64,000 nt of DNA from Nocardioides mesophilus (GTDB lineage: Bacteria; Actinomycetota; Actinomycetes; Propionibacteriales; Nocardioidaceae). The first letter of the stretch is position 1, and every line of letters starts with the position of its first letter. Positions 18,160-26,762 of this stretch are shown in pieces. The stretch covers positions 710,501 through 774,500 of the forward strand of contig NZ_CP060713.1 of assembly GCF_014395785.1 (NCBI RefSeq), given 5' to 3'. Below the pieces are notes generated by a model. That model was not told where the DNA came from. It saw nothing but the letters and a program-made list of their open reading frames with translations, and ran no database searches. Both the position numbers and the translations under genes were made by a program.

Positions 18160-19538
18160 CCGCCCGAGACCCCGGGACCTACCGCGGCGTCGCCGAAGCC
18201 GGCTGGCGCTGGGTGCTGGACCAGGTGCGCTGGGACGACGGGCCCTGGATCCCGACCACTGGGTCGACCACCGGGTCGACCACCGGCACCGCCGCCAGCC
18301 CGGGCAGCGACCTGCCTCCGACCGACCGCGACGGCCTGCACAGCGGGATCGGGGGGCTCGCCCACACGCTGGCCGAGATCCGGGCGACCCGGCCATGGAC
18401 CGCGGAGGAGCACCGGCTGGCCGACGGGATCGCCGACCGGATCCGCCGCGTCGTCCCGGACGAGACCGATTGCAGCTACTTCGACGGCCTCGGCAGCGCC
18501 GTCGGCGTGCTCACCGCTCTCGACGCACCCGGCGTCGAGACGGCGGTCGCCCGGCTCGCCGCCCTCGCCACCCCCGAGGGGTGGCCGCAGACCGTCGTCG
18601 GGCCGCCGCGCTTCCTGCCCGACGCCCACCTCCACGACGTCACCCTGGGCACCGCCGGCGTCCTGCTCGCGGCGTTGTGGGCAGGGCGCCGCAGCGTCCC
18701 GGGTGGCCGGGCGCTGGCCGAGCACGCCGCTGCCGTGCTGATGGCCGAGGCGGAGGTGCTCCCCACGGGCACCAACTGGCGCTTCGTTCCGGAGCGCTAC
18801 AACCCCGGCTACGGGCAGATGCCGAACTTCTCGCACGGCCTCGCCGGCATCGCGGCGGCCCTGGCCTGCGCCGGCACCGAGCTCGGCCGGCCGGACCTGG
18901 TCGACGCCGCGCGTGCCGGGGCCGAGCACCTGGTGACCTTGGGCGACGCGAGCGGTGCCGGCCTCGTCGTCCCGCGGACCATCCCGCCGACCACGAAGGA
19001 CGAGGACGACCTCACCCACAACTGGTGCCACGGCGGCACCGGCACGTCGCTGCTCTTCCTGGCCCTGGACCGGGCCGGTGTCGCGGAGGTGGCCGGCGCC
19101 GATCCGCTGTCGTGGCAGCGCAGGTGCCTGCACGGCGTACGCGCCTCGGGCCTCCCCGCCCGGCTCTACCCCGGCTTCTGGGACAACGACGGCCGGTGCT
19201 GCGGCACCGCCGGGGTCGGCGACGTCTTCCTCGACTCCTGGCACCGGACCGGCGAGGAGGACGACCTCGCGTTCGCGGTGCGGCTGGGCGACACCGTGCT
19301 CGAGCACGCCGTCCTCGACGGCCCGCACGCCTACTGGCGGTTCGTGGAGCACCGGGCCGAGGAGCCGTCGTTGCCGCCGGGCGTGGGCTGGATGCAGGGC
19401 GCCACCGGCATCGCCGCGTTCCTGTTCCACCTCGCCCGGACGCTCGGCGACGGACCGTCGTACGCCGTCGCCCGGCTGGACAACTGGTGGGCGCTGCCCG
19501 CGGAGCGCTCACACCCCGACGGCGCGACGCCGGCCTGA
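18156..19538 (+). CDS. LanC-like (lanthionine cyclase-like) protein
   Basis: A 460-residue alpha/alpha-barrel protein of the LanC-like family. Characteristic Gly-rich turns recur: SGIGGLAH (63-70), NFSHGLAGIAAAL (224-236), HNWCHGGTGTSLLFL and RCCGTAGVGDVFLD. Zinc ligands of LanC cyclases are normally Cys, Cys and His. Here Cys291 (WCHGG) and Cys348 are kept, but the His position is Cys349 (CCG), the three-Cys pattern known from some promiscuous LanM-type synthetases. There is a low-complexity TTGSTTGSTTGT insert at 34-45. No precursor peptide or dehydratase is nearby, so the substrate is unknown; a eukaryote-like LanCL glutathione-adduct role cannot be excluded. Confidence 0.85.
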   Translation: MTARDPGTYRGVAEAGWRWVLDQVRWDDGPWIPTTGSTTGSTTGTAASPGSDLPPTDRDGLHSGIGGLAHTLAEIRATRPWTAEEHRLADGIADRIRRVVPDETDCSYFDGLGSAVGVLTALDAPGVETAVARLAALATPEGWPQTVVGPPRFLPDAHLHDVTLGTAGVLLAALWAGRRSVPGGRALAEHAAAVLMAEAEVLPTGTNWRFVPERYNPGYGQMPNFSHGLAGIAAALACAGTELGRPDLVDAARAGAEHLVTLGDASGAGLVVPRTIPPTTKDEDDLTHNWCHGGTGTSLLFLALDRAGVAEVAGADPLSWQRRCLHGVRASGLPARLYPGFWDNDGRCCGTAGVGDVFLDSWHRTGEEDDLAFAVRLGDTVLEHAVLDGPHAYWRFVEHRAEEPSLPPGVGWMQGATGIAAFLFHLARTLGDGPSYAVARLDNWWALPAERSHPDGATPA

Positions 19539-19551
19539 GCCGGGCCGCAGG

Positions 19552-19938
19552 TCAGGACAGGCCGAGCTCGGCCATCACCTCGGGGATCGCCACGCCCATC
19601 GCCTCCACCAGGGCGTTGAGCCCGGACAGCGGCCGCACCATGACCCGGAAGTCGTCGATGCGGCCGTCCTCGTCGACATGCAGGAAGTCTGCGCCCTCGA
19701 CGTCGCGGCCGCCGACGCGTGCCTCGAAGACCAGCACGTGGTCGGATCCGTCCTCCACGACCCGGGTGTAGCGGAAGTCCTCGAAGACCCGCATCACCGC
19801 CCGCAGGATCACCGCGGTCGCCTGCTTGCCCTGGTAGGGCTTGTGCACCGCCGGGCTGCGGAAGACCACGTCCTCGGCGAGCAGCGCCTCGACCGCGACG
19901 GCGTCGCGGGTCTCCACGGCCTCACGGAACGTCTTCAC
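19552..19938 (-). CDS. SnoaL/NTF2-like domain protein
   Basis: About 128 residues from GTG 19938, whose start overlaps the stop of the upstream DUF1697 gene (19935-19938). The fold is the cone-shaped NTF2-like domain: FREAVETRDAVAVEALLAED, VVFRSPAVHKPYQGKQA, then beta strands ending DDFRVMVRPLSGLNAL. Such proteins are small-molecule binders or isomerases/hydrolases; no catalytic signature is decisive here. It is probably translated together with DUF1697 and converges with the LanC-like gene only 13 bases away. Confidence 0.82.
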   Translation of the reverse strand: MKTFREAVETRDAVAVEALLAEDVVFRSPAVHKPYQGKQATAVILRAVMRVFEDFRYTRVVEDGSDHVLVFEARVGGRDVEGADFLHVDEDGRIDDFRVMVRPLSGLNALVEAMGVAIPEVMAELGLS

Positions 19939-20486
19939 GAGCCCCACCTCTCGGCCAGCGTGGTGATCACCTTGAGGTCGCGGGTGGTCGCCACCCCGAC
20001 CGCGCGCTCCAGGCGGGCGTTGTTGAGCCGGGCGTTCTGGTAGCCGGCGCGGATCCACAGGTGCACCGCCCGGCCCACGACGCGGGCGACCTCGCCCTCG
20101 GCCTCCAGCGCATGGATCTCCGCGGCGGCGTCCGCCGGCACCGGCTCCTTGGCCAGCGTCACGTAGCGGCGTACCTCCGCTGCCCCGAACGGGGGCTCGA
20201 GGCCGACGGCGTCGTCGTACACCTGCCGCAGCTCGCGCGGGGTCATCACCACCGTGGGTACGGCGAAGCCGCGGTCGGCCTCGAAGAGCCGCTCGAGCTC
20301 CGCGGCGACATTGCCCGGCGACCGCATCGAGGAGCCCACCCGGACGTTGCCGGAGGCGATGTAGGTCTCGACGTCGGAGAAGCCGCCGGCGGCCAGGCAC
20401 GCCTTCACCTCGGCCATCGGGAACTTGCGGTTCTTCCCGAGGTTGATCGCTCGCAGGAACGCCACGTAGTCAGCCACGCCGCCCAT
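19935..20486 (-). CDS. DUF1697 family protein
   Basis: About 183 residues from ATG 20486 (MGGVADYVAF); a GTG at 20477 would remove three residues. The N-terminal YVAFLRAINLGKNRKFPMAE and the following ETYIASGNVRV are diagnostic for DUF1697, a widespread family of unknown function with a ferredoxin-like fold. The C-terminal part, YQNARLNNARLERAVGVATT, is also typical. It overlaps the SnoaL-like gene by 4 bases and lies downstream of hmgA's terminator, so it is probably an independent unit. Confidence 0.88.
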   Translation of the reverse strand: MGGVADYVAFLRAINLGKNRKFPMAEVKACLAAGGFSDVETYIASGNVRVGSSMRSPGNVAAELERLFEADRGFAVPTVVMTPRELRQVYDDAVGLEPPFGAAEVRRYVTLAKEPVPADAAAEIHALEAEGEVARVVGRAVHLWIRAGYQNARLNNARLERAVGVATTRDLKVITTLAERWGS

Positions 20487-20564
20487 CCTGCCCGGCCTCG
20501 GACGCGGAGGCGACGCGACGCCCACATCTCCTGGTCACGTCGTGTGCGTCCGGGCTTCGTGCGA

Positions 20565-20599
20565 CGGCCCGGTGCCGCCGCCAGGCGCGCACCGGGCCG
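20565..20599 (-). terminator. Hairpin terminator after hmgA
   Basis: Perfect 11-bp arms (20565-20575 with 20589-20599) and a 13-base loop, 16 bases beyond the hmgA stop. A smaller CCCCGG/CCGGGG palindrome lies between it and the stop codon. Confidence 0.65.
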
Positions 20600-20614
20600 G
20601 GCCCCGGACCGGGG

Positions 20615-21883
20615 TCAGGAGTTCGAGTAGACCGCCGGGCCGCCGTCGCCGTTCGCCGCGTCCGGACCGCGCCCGGCCCAGGTCCAGGCGTACGCCGGGT
20701 CCTCGGCGGCCAACCCCGCCTCGCCGAGCTCGAGCGGCTTGAAGGTGTCGACCATCACCGCGGTCTCGTCGAAGTACTCCGCGCCCAGCGACGCCTCGAT
20801 CGCCGACGGCTGCGGGCCGTGCGCGTAGCCGCCCGGGTGCAGCGAGATCGAGCCGATGTTGATCCCCGAGCCCTTGCGCGCCTCGTAGTCGCCGCCGACG
20901 TAGAACATGACCTCGTCGCTGTCGACGTTGGAGTGGTAGTAGGGCACCGGCACCGAGTCCGGGTGGTAGTCGACCTTGCGGGGGCAGAAGTTGCAGATCA
21001 CGAAGTTCCAGCCCTCGAAGACCTGGTGCACCGGCGGCGGCTGGTGCACCTTGCCGGTGATCGGCATGAAGTCCTCGATGTTGAACGTGTACGGGTACAG
21101 GCAGCCGTCCCAGCCGACCACGTCGAAGGGGTGCGTGGCGTAGGTCATCCGGGTGCCGACCAGGCCGGAGGGGCCGTTGCCGCGGTGCTTCACCAGCACC
21201 TCGACGTCGGTGCCCTCGACCAGGAACGGCTCGTCGGGGCCGTAGAGGTCCCGCTCGCAGTACGGCGCGTGCTCGAGGAGCTGCCCGTACCGGGAGAGAT
21301 ACCGCTTCGGCGGGGCGATGTGGCTGCTCGCCTCGATCGCGTAGAGCCGGCTCGGCGGCTCCCCGGCGCGGGGCACCCACCGGTGAGTGGTGGCCCGCGG
21401 CACGATCACGTAGTCGCCGGTCCGGTACGGCAGCACCCCGAACACCGTCTCGACGACCCCGCTGCCCTCCTGCACGTAGACGCACTCGTCGCCGACCGCG
21501 TTGCGGTAGTACGGCGAGGTCGCGCCGGCGACGACATAGGAGATCCGGACGTCGGCGTTGCCGAGCACCAGCCGCCGGCCCTGCACGGCGTCGACCGCCG
21601 CGGCCCCGCCGGTCTCGCCCGCCTCGCCCGGGTCCGGGAACAGCGAGTGCAGCTTGAGATGGCGCGGCTTCAGCGGATGGTTCGGGGTGGTGCTCAGGTC
21701 GGGGAGCTCCCAGACCTGGCTGTCCACGATCGCGGACGGCACGCCCGCGTGGTAGAGCAACGAGGAGTCGGAGGAGAAGCCCTCCTCCCCCATCAGCTCC
21801 TCGTAGCGCAGCTTCCCGTGCGGGTCGCGGAACACGGTGTGCCGGGTCCCCGGCACCTCACCCAGCTGGCGGTAGTAGGCCAT
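20615..21883 (-). CDS. hmgA: Homogentisate 1,2-dioxygenase
   Basis: A 422-residue non-haem iron dioxygenase that opens the homogentisate ring to maleylacetoacetate in tyrosine/phenylalanine breakdown. It starts at ATG 21883 (MAYYRQLGEVP), after a GGACGGA site. The cupin region includes EASSHIAPPKRYLSRYGQ; the C-terminal iron-site region has VPYYHSNVDSDEVMFYVGGD and the SISLHPGGYAHGPQ loop with His residues suited as ligands. The N-terminus has the HTVFRDPHGKLRYEELMGEEG block. It is divergent from the unknown protein-fahA operon with a 67-base shared control region. Confidence 0.93.
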   Translation of the reverse strand: MAYYRQLGEVPGTRHTVFRDPHGKLRYEELMGEEGFSSDSSLLYHAGVPSAIVDSQVWELPDLSTTPNHPLKPRHLKLHSLFPDPGEAGETGGAAAVDAVQGRRLVLGNADVRISYVVAGATSPYYRNAVGDECVYVQEGSGVVETVFGVLPYRTGDYVIVPRATTHRWVPRAGEPPSRLYAIEASSHIAPPKRYLSRYGQLLEHAPYCERDLYGPDEPFLVEGTDVEVLVKHRGNGPSGLVGTRMTYATHPFDVVGWDGCLYPYTFNIEDFMPITGKVHQPPPVHQVFEGWNFVICNFCPRKVDYHPDSVPVPYYHSNVDSDEVMFYVGGDYEARKGSGINIGSISLHPGGYAHGPQPSAIEASLGAEYFDETAVMVDTFKPLELGEAGLAAEDPAYAWTWAGRGPDAANGDGGPAVYSNS

Positions 21884-21950
21884 TCGATCCGTCCTATATC
21901 CGAACACATGCGTCCGATTGTCACCGCAACGATGCGTTAGGGTCGGGACC
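21884..21950. promoter_or_regulatory. Shared control region between hmgA and the fahA operon
   Basis: On the minus strand TGACAA, 17 bases, GATATA gives a plausible hmgA promoter just before GGACGGA and ATG. ATGCGT occurs as a direct repeat (around 21909 and 21933) about two helical turns apart, which could be a regulator site. Both calls are from inspection only. Confidence 0.4.
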
Positions 21951-22913
21951 GTGTCAACCGGCTCTCCCGACCCGCAATCCGGCCAGGAGTACGGCGTGCC
22001 GCCGTTCCTGGCCCGGCTCCTCGACGACGCCGCGATCTTCCCGCCCGGCAACGCGCCGCTGCCCGACGCGGTGCGGGCCCACGAGGTCCACCGGGTCGCC
22101 GCCTACGCGGCGATGGTCGGTCCGCTGGTGGTCGACGACCCCCGGCTCCCGGACCTGATCGGCCTGGCCCCGGCCGGGCCGACGCCGCTGGAGGTCGCGG
22201 TCGTGGTGACCGGCGGCGCCGGTGCGCTCGGCCCGGCAGTGCACTGGGCCGAACGCTCCGAGGCGCTCCGGCTGGCCGGGGTGGAGATCGCGCTCCGCGG
22301 CACCGACACCAGCGAGCTCCCGCACAACGCCCGCCGGATCGTCACCGCCGTGGACCAGCTGCTCGCCGACGGCGCGCTCGATGACGACACCACGATCAGC
22401 ATCGAGATGCCCCGCCTGCACGGCGCCGCCCCCGGTCACAGCTGGCTCAGCGCGCTGGACGAGATCGCGGCGAGCGACCACCGCCTCAAGTTCCGGACCG
22501 GCGGCGCGGACGCCGACGCGTTCCCGGGTCCCGCGGAGCTGGCCACCTGCATCGGCGCCGCGCTGGACCGCGAGCTCCGCTTCAAGTGCACCGCCGGGCT
22601 GCACCACGCGCTGCGGCACCGCGACCCGGACACCGGCTTCGACCAGCACGGCTTCCTCAACGTGCTGCTCGCCACCCGGCTCAACCTGGACGGCGCCTCC
22701 GCCGACGACGTGGTCGCCGTCCTGGACCGGACCGACCCCGACGACGTACGCCGGCTCGTGGAGGAGCACGCCGAGGGCCTGGCCGGCGCCCGCCGCTGGT
22801 TCACCTCGATCGGCACCTGCAGCGTGACCGAGCCGCTGGCCGACCTGGCCGCCCTCGGACTGCTGCCCGACCTCCCCGCCACCCCGAGCCCGACCCCCGA
22901 GGAGCACGCATGA
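21951..22913 (+). CDS. Uncharacterised protein coupled to fumarylacetoacetase
   Basis: A 320-residue soluble protein starting at GTG 21951. I do not recognise a characterised family. Alternating strands and helices with conserved-looking blocks (LLDDAAIFPPGNAPLPDAV, LKFRTGGADADAFP, FKCTAGLHHALRH, HGFLNVLLATRL, FTSIGTCSVTEPLADL) suggest a TIM-barrel-like enzyme with Lys, Arg, His and Cys candidates. The stop overlaps the fahA ATG (22910-22913), so the two are co-translated. The pathway needs maleylacetoacetate isomerase between HmgA and FahA, and no glutathione-dependent isomerase is visible; actinobacteria generally lack glutathione. This protein is a candidate for that step (hypothesis). Confidence 0.8.
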   Translation: MSTGSPDPQSGQEYGVPPFLARLLDDAAIFPPGNAPLPDAVRAHEVHRVAAYAAMVGPLVVDDPRLPDLIGLAPAGPTPLEVAVVVTGGAGALGPAVHWAERSEALRLAGVEIALRGTDTSELPHNARRIVTAVDQLLADGALDDDTTISIEMPRLHGAAPGHSWLSALDEIAASDHRLKFRTGGADADAFPGPAELATCIGAALDRELRFKCTAGLHHALRHRDPDTGFDQHGFLNVLLATRLNLDGASADDVVAVLDRTDPDDVRRLVEEHAEGLAGARRWFTSIGTCSVTEPLADLAALGLLPDLPATPSPTPEEHA

Positions 22914-24157
22914 GCCCCGAGAGCACCCACCCCGCGCCGACCTGGGTGGAGGGCGCGGCCGGCTCGCTGTGGGACGTCGACAACCTGCCCTACGGCGTGT
23001 TCGGCCCGCGCGACTCGGACGAGCCCGCTCGGGTGGGCGTCCGGGTCGGCGACCTGGTCCTGGACCTGGCCCCGGTGGCGGCGGCGGAGATGCTGGAGGT
23101 CGCGCACGTCTTCGAGGCGCCGTCGCTGAACCCGCTGCTGTCGCTGGGCCGCGGGTCGTGGAGCGCGGTCCGGCAGTGGGCGGTCTCGCTGCTCACCGAC
23201 GAGGCGGCGCGCGGCCTGGTCGAGCCGCACCTGCTGCCGGTGGCCGAGGTCGAGCTGCAGCTGCCGTTCCAGGTGGCCGACTACGTCGACTTCTACTGCT
23301 CGCTGGAGCACGCCAGCAACGTCGGACGGATCTTCCGTCCCGACGACGAGCCGCTGAAGCCCAACTGGCGGCACCTGCCGGTCGGCTACCACGGGCGCGC
23401 CGGCACGGTCGTGGTCTCCGGCACCGGCGTCCGCCGGCCCTGCGGCCAGCGGCTCACCCCAGGCGCCGACGGACCGCCCCAGCCAAGCTATGGCCCGAGC
23501 ACCCGGCTCGACATCGAGACCGAGCTCGGCTTCGTGGTCGGAGCCCCGACCGCGATCGGCGAGCGGGTCGGCACCGCCGGCTTCGCCGACCACGTCTTCG
23601 GGGTGCTGCCGCTCAACGACTGGTCCGCCCGGGACATCCAGGCCTGGGAGTACGTCCCGCTCGGGCCGTTCCTCGGCAAGTCCTTCGCCACCTCGGTCGC
23701 GGGCTGGGTCACCCCGCTCGAGGCGCTCGACGCCGCCCGGGTGGACCTGCCCGGCCAGCAGCCCGAGCCGCTGGACTACCTCCGGGTCGGTCCGGGTGCC
23801 GGCTACGACATCGACTTCGAGGTCCTGCTCGACGGCGAGACGGTGGCCCGGCCGCCGTACGCCTCGATGTACTGGTCGCCCGCGCAGATGCTGGCGCACC
23901 TGACGGTCAACGGCGCGAGCCTGCGGGCCGGCGACCTGTTCGCCTCGGGCACCGTCAGCGGTGCTGAGCGGGGCCAGCGCGGCTCGCTGCTCGAGCTGTC
24001 CTGGGGCGGCACGGAGCCGTTCACCGCCGGCGGCCGGGAGCGGACCTTCCTCGAGGACGGCGACACCGTCACGCTCCGGGCCACCGCGCCCGGTGCACGA
24101 GGCGGCCGGATCGCGCTCGGCGAGGTCACCGGCACGATCCTGCCCGCGACCGGCTGA
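22910..24157 (+). CDS. fahA: Fumarylacetoacetase
   Basis: A 415-residue hydrolase that splits fumarylacetoacetate into fumarate and acetoacetate, the last step of tyrosine degradation. The metal/active-site blocks are present: QVADYVDFYCSLEHASNVGR, PVGYHGRAGTVVVSGT, IETELGFVVG, LNDWSARDIQAWEYVPLGPF and KSFATSVAGWVTPLEAL. The FAH N-terminal SH3-like domain is also present, so this is a full-length enzyme rather than a short FAH-fold paralogue. Its start is coupled to the preceding unknown gene. Confidence 0.95.
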   Translation: MSPESTHPAPTWVEGAAGSLWDVDNLPYGVFGPRDSDEPARVGVRVGDLVLDLAPVAAAEMLEVAHVFEAPSLNPLLSLGRGSWSAVRQWAVSLLTDEAARGLVEPHLLPVAEVELQLPFQVADYVDFYCSLEHASNVGRIFRPDDEPLKPNWRHLPVGYHGRAGTVVVSGTGVRRPCGQRLTPGADGPPQPSYGPSTRLDIETELGFVVGAPTAIGERVGTAGFADHVFGVLPLNDWSARDIQAWEYVPLGPFLGKSFATSVAGWVTPLEALDAARVDLPGQQPEPLDYLRVGPGAGYDIDFEVLLDGETVARPPYASMYWSPAQMLAHLTVNGASLRAGDLFASGTVSGAERGQRGSLLELSWGGTEPFTAGGRERTFLEDGDTVTLRATAPGARGGRIALGEVTGTILPATG

Positions 24158-24186
24158 CCCCGGCCGCCGGAACCGCTGGTCGGCGG

Positions 24187-24930
24187 TCAGCGCGAGTGGC
24201 GCACCACGTTGGTGGCGGCGATCTTGTCGTGCAGCGCCTGCTTCTTGGAGTCCCACAGCGGCCACAGCAGGTCCAGGAACGGGTAGATCACCAGCAGGTT
24301 GCCGAGCACCGGCACCAGCGACAGCGGGGAGTACCAGTTCTGCCCCACCCAGCGGCGCAGCACCGTGCCCCAGCCCAGCGGGCCGGGCACCTCGCGCAGC
24401 CGCACCCGGAGGCCGATCAGCAGCTTGCCCGGCGTCGCGGCCTTCCACTTCAGGAAGCCGACGTTGTAGACGAAGTTGACCAGCAGGCTGACCAGCGTCA
24501 GGGCGAGCAGCGGCCCGGCGTTGTCGGCGGCGAAGCCCGACTGGTCGGGCACGGCCTGCCCGGACCGGACGGCGTCCAGGACCTCGCGCACCATGTCGGC
24601 GTACGCGCCGGCGATCTCGCGGATCCACGGGAAGGCCAGGATCGCGATCAGCGGCGTCATCACCACCAGGTCGATCAGGTAGGCGCCGACCCGCGACCAC
24701 CAGCCGGCGAGCTGCTGCCCGTCCGGCGTGGTCGCCACGGCCGCTCCGGCCGCATAGCCGCCCGGGGCGCCGGGGTAGCGGTAGCCACCGGCCGGGGAGG
24801 GGTACGCCGGGGCACCGGCCGCGGGCTGGACGTGCTCGGTCCACAGCCGACCGTCCCAGTACCGCTGACCGCGTGGCTCGGGGGCGTCCGGGTCCGGGTC
24901 GGGATACCAGCCGGCAGGGATCTGCGTCAT
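24187..24930 (-). CDS. DUF2510-RDD family membrane protein
   Basis: A 247-residue protein. The N-terminus IPAGWYPDPDPDAPEPRGQ with YWDGRLWTEH is a DUF2510 domain, common in actinobacterial membrane proteins. After a Pro/Gly/Tyr-rich linker comes an RDD domain: WWSRVGAYLIDLVVMTPLIA, a second helix around residues 150-170, and WKAATPGKLLIGLRVR with the conserved Gly-Lys. Three to four membrane helices are expected. Function of RDD proteins is unclear (ion or solute transport has been suggested for some). It converges with fahA. Confidence 0.88.
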   Translation of the reverse strand: MTQIPAGWYPDPDPDAPEPRGQRYWDGRLWTEHVQPAAGAPAYPSPAGGYRYPGAPGGYAAGAAVATTPDGQQLAGWWSRVGAYLIDLVVMTPLIAILAFPWIREIAGAYADMVREVLDAVRSGQAVPDQSGFAADNAGPLLALTLVSLLVNFVYNVGFLKWKAATPGKLLIGLRVRLREVPGPLGWGTVLRRWVGQNWYSPLSLVPVLGNLLVIYPFLDLLWPLWDSKKQALHDKIAATNVVRHSR

Positions 24931-25002
24931 GGCCTGAATCCTCCCAGAACCACGTCGCGCCCCGCGGGACGCCGGGCGGGCCGGGAGCCCCGCTCGCACT
25001 AG

Positions 25003-25015
25003 ATAGGCAACCTAT
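25003..25015. promoter_or_regulatory. Palindromic operator before the marR gene
   Basis: ATAGG-CAA-CCTAT is a perfect short palindrome 13 bases before the marR ATG, followed by TATGTAA that may be a -10 element. AT-rich ATAGGNNNCCTAT-like palindromes are typical MarR-family sites, so autoregulation of the marR-MFS pair is likely. Confidence 0.6.
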
Positions 25016-25028
25016 GTAAACTGCTTGC

Positions 25029-25481
25029 ATGCCCCAACTTGATCGGGATCTCGAGTCGCTGAGCAGCGACTTGGTGATCGCCGCCGGGCGGCTGGTCCGG
25101 GCGCTCAGTCGCCGGACCGGAGCCGACGTCCCGGCCGCGACGCTGCGCCTGATGGCCCAGGTCGACGAGCTCGGCCCGGTCACCGTCGGCGCGCTGGCCG
25201 CGGCGGACCGCTGCTCCCAGCCGACCGCCTCGGCCGCCGTACAGGCGCTGGTGGACCGCGGCTGGGCGGTCAAGCGACCGAACCCGGCCGACGCCCGCTC
25301 GACGCTGGTCGAGCTCACCGACGAGGGCGCCGCAGCCCTGGCCGGCACCCGCCGGCGCAACGGGGAGATCGTCGCCGCGCGCCTGCGCCGCCACCCCGAG
25401 GTCGACCTGGAGGCGCTCGCCTCCGCGGTCGCGCTCTTCGACCACCTGCTCCAGGACACCGAACCGGAAGGAAACCTGTGA
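25029..25481 (+). CDS. MarR-family transcriptional regulator
   Basis: A 150-residue winged-helix repressor. The DNA-binding region shows VTVGALAAADRCSQPTASAAVQALVDRGWAVKRPNPADARST, described here in two parts: recognition helix around CSQPTASAAV and wing around NPADARSTLVELT. N- and C-terminal helices would form the dimer. The ligand is unknown. The stop overlaps the GTG of the MFS transporter by 4 bases, and the palindrome at 25003 lies directly upstream, so this is a self-regulated repressor-exporter pair. Confidence 0.92.
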   Translation: MPQLDRDLESLSSDLVIAAGRLVRALSRRTGADVPAATLRLMAQVDELGPVTVGALAAADRCSQPTASAAVQALVDRGWAVKRPNPADARSTLVELTDEGAAALAGTRRRNGEIVAARLRRHPEVDLEALASAVALFDHLLQDTEPEGNL

Positions 25482-26716
25482 CCACCCCTGCCACCGACCC
25501 CACCCCGGGGTCGTCGATGCTCAAGCAGCCGCGCGCGGTGTGGGCGGTCGCCTTCGCCTGCGTGATCGCCTTCATGGGCATCGGGCTCGTCGACCCGATC
25601 CTGAAGCCGATCGCCGACGACCTCGGGGCCTCCCCCAGCCAGGTGTCGCTGCTGTTCACCAGCTACATGGCGGTGATGGGCGTCGCGATGCTGATCACCG
25701 GCGTGGTCTCCAGCCGCATCGGCGCCAAGCGGACGCTGCTGGCCGGGCTCGCCCTGATCATCGTCTTCTCCGCGCTGGCCGGCGCCTCGGACACCGTCGG
25801 CGCGATCGTCGGCTTCCGGGCCGGCTGGGGCCTGGGCAACGCGCTGTTCATCGCCACCGCGCTGGCGACCATCGTGATGTCGGCCAGCGGATCGGTCGCC
25901 CAGTCGATCATCCTGTTCGAGGCGGCACTCGGCCTCGGGATCGCCGCCGGCCCGATCGTCGGCGGGCAGCTCGGCTCGATCAGCTGGAAGGCTCCGTTCT
26001 TCGGCGTCGCCGTGCTGATGACGATCGCCCTGGTCGCCACCGCGTTCCTGCTGCCGGCCACGCCGCCGGCGGCCCGGAAGACCTCGATCGCCGACCCGTT
26101 CCGGGCACTGCGCCACCGCGGGCTGCTCACGGTGGCGGTCACCGCGCTCTTCTACAACATGGGCTTCTTCACGCTGCTGGCGTTCGCGCCGTTCCCGCTG
26201 GACATGAGCGCCTCGCAGGTCGGCTGGGTCTTCTTCGGCTGGGGCCTGCTGCTCGCCCTCACCTCGGTCTGGCTGGCGCCGGTCCTGCAGCGCCGGATCG
26301 GCACGGTGCCGGCGATCCTGGCAGCGCTCGGTTTCTTCGCCGCCGACCTCGCGTTCATGGCGGTGCTGACCGACTCCAAGCTCGCCCTGGTGATCGGGAT
26401 CGTGCTGGCCGGGGCGTTCCTCGGCGTCAACAACACCCTCATCACCGAGGCCGTGATGGGGGCGGCCCCGGTCGAGCGGCCGGTCGCCTCCGCGGCGTAC
26501 TCCTTCGTCCGCTTCTCCGGCGGTGCCGTCGCGCCCTGGGCCGCGGCCCGGCTCGGCGAGGAGGTCAACGTGCACGCCCCGTTCTGGATGGGCACCGGGG
26601 TCGTGGTGCTGGCGATGGTGGTCCTGCTGGTCGGCCGGCGGAGCCTGCCCGGCCACGCCGCGCGGCCCAGCGCCACCGACGAGGCCGAGCTGATCGCGGT
26701 CGGCGACCTGGACTGA
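25478..26716 (+). CDS. MFS transporter (drug/solute exporter type)
   Basis: A 412-residue protein with 12 hydrophobic segments starting at GTG 25478 inside the marR stop. Recognisable MFS features are VDPILKPIADDLGASPSQVSLLF (after TM1, as in DHA1-type exporters), SRIGAKRTLLAGL (motif A) and the central basic loop TPPAARKTSIADPFRALRHR. Its control by a coupled MarR regulator points to efflux of a toxic compound. Substrate is not deducible. Confidence 0.9.
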   Translation: MTTPATDPTPGSSMLKQPRAVWAVAFACVIAFMGIGLVDPILKPIADDLGASPSQVSLLFTSYMAVMGVAMLITGVVSSRIGAKRTLLAGLALIIVFSALAGASDTVGAIVGFRAGWGLGNALFIATALATIVMSASGSVAQSIILFEAALGLGIAAGPIVGGQLGSISWKAPFFGVAVLMTIALVATAFLLPATPPAARKTSIADPFRALRHRGLLTVAVTALFYNMGFFTLLAFAPFPLDMSASQVGWVFFGWGLLLALTSVWLAPVLQRRIGTVPAILAALGFFAADLAFMAVLTDSKLALVIGIVLAGAFLGVNNTLITEAVMGAAPVERPVASAAYSFVRFSGGAVAPWAAARLGEEVNVHAPFWMGTGVVVLAMVVLLVGRRSLPGHAARPSATDEAELIAVGDLD

Positions 26717-26762
26717 GGTACCACCGGACGGGCCGGCCGCCGGCCTGGGCAGAATGCGCCCC

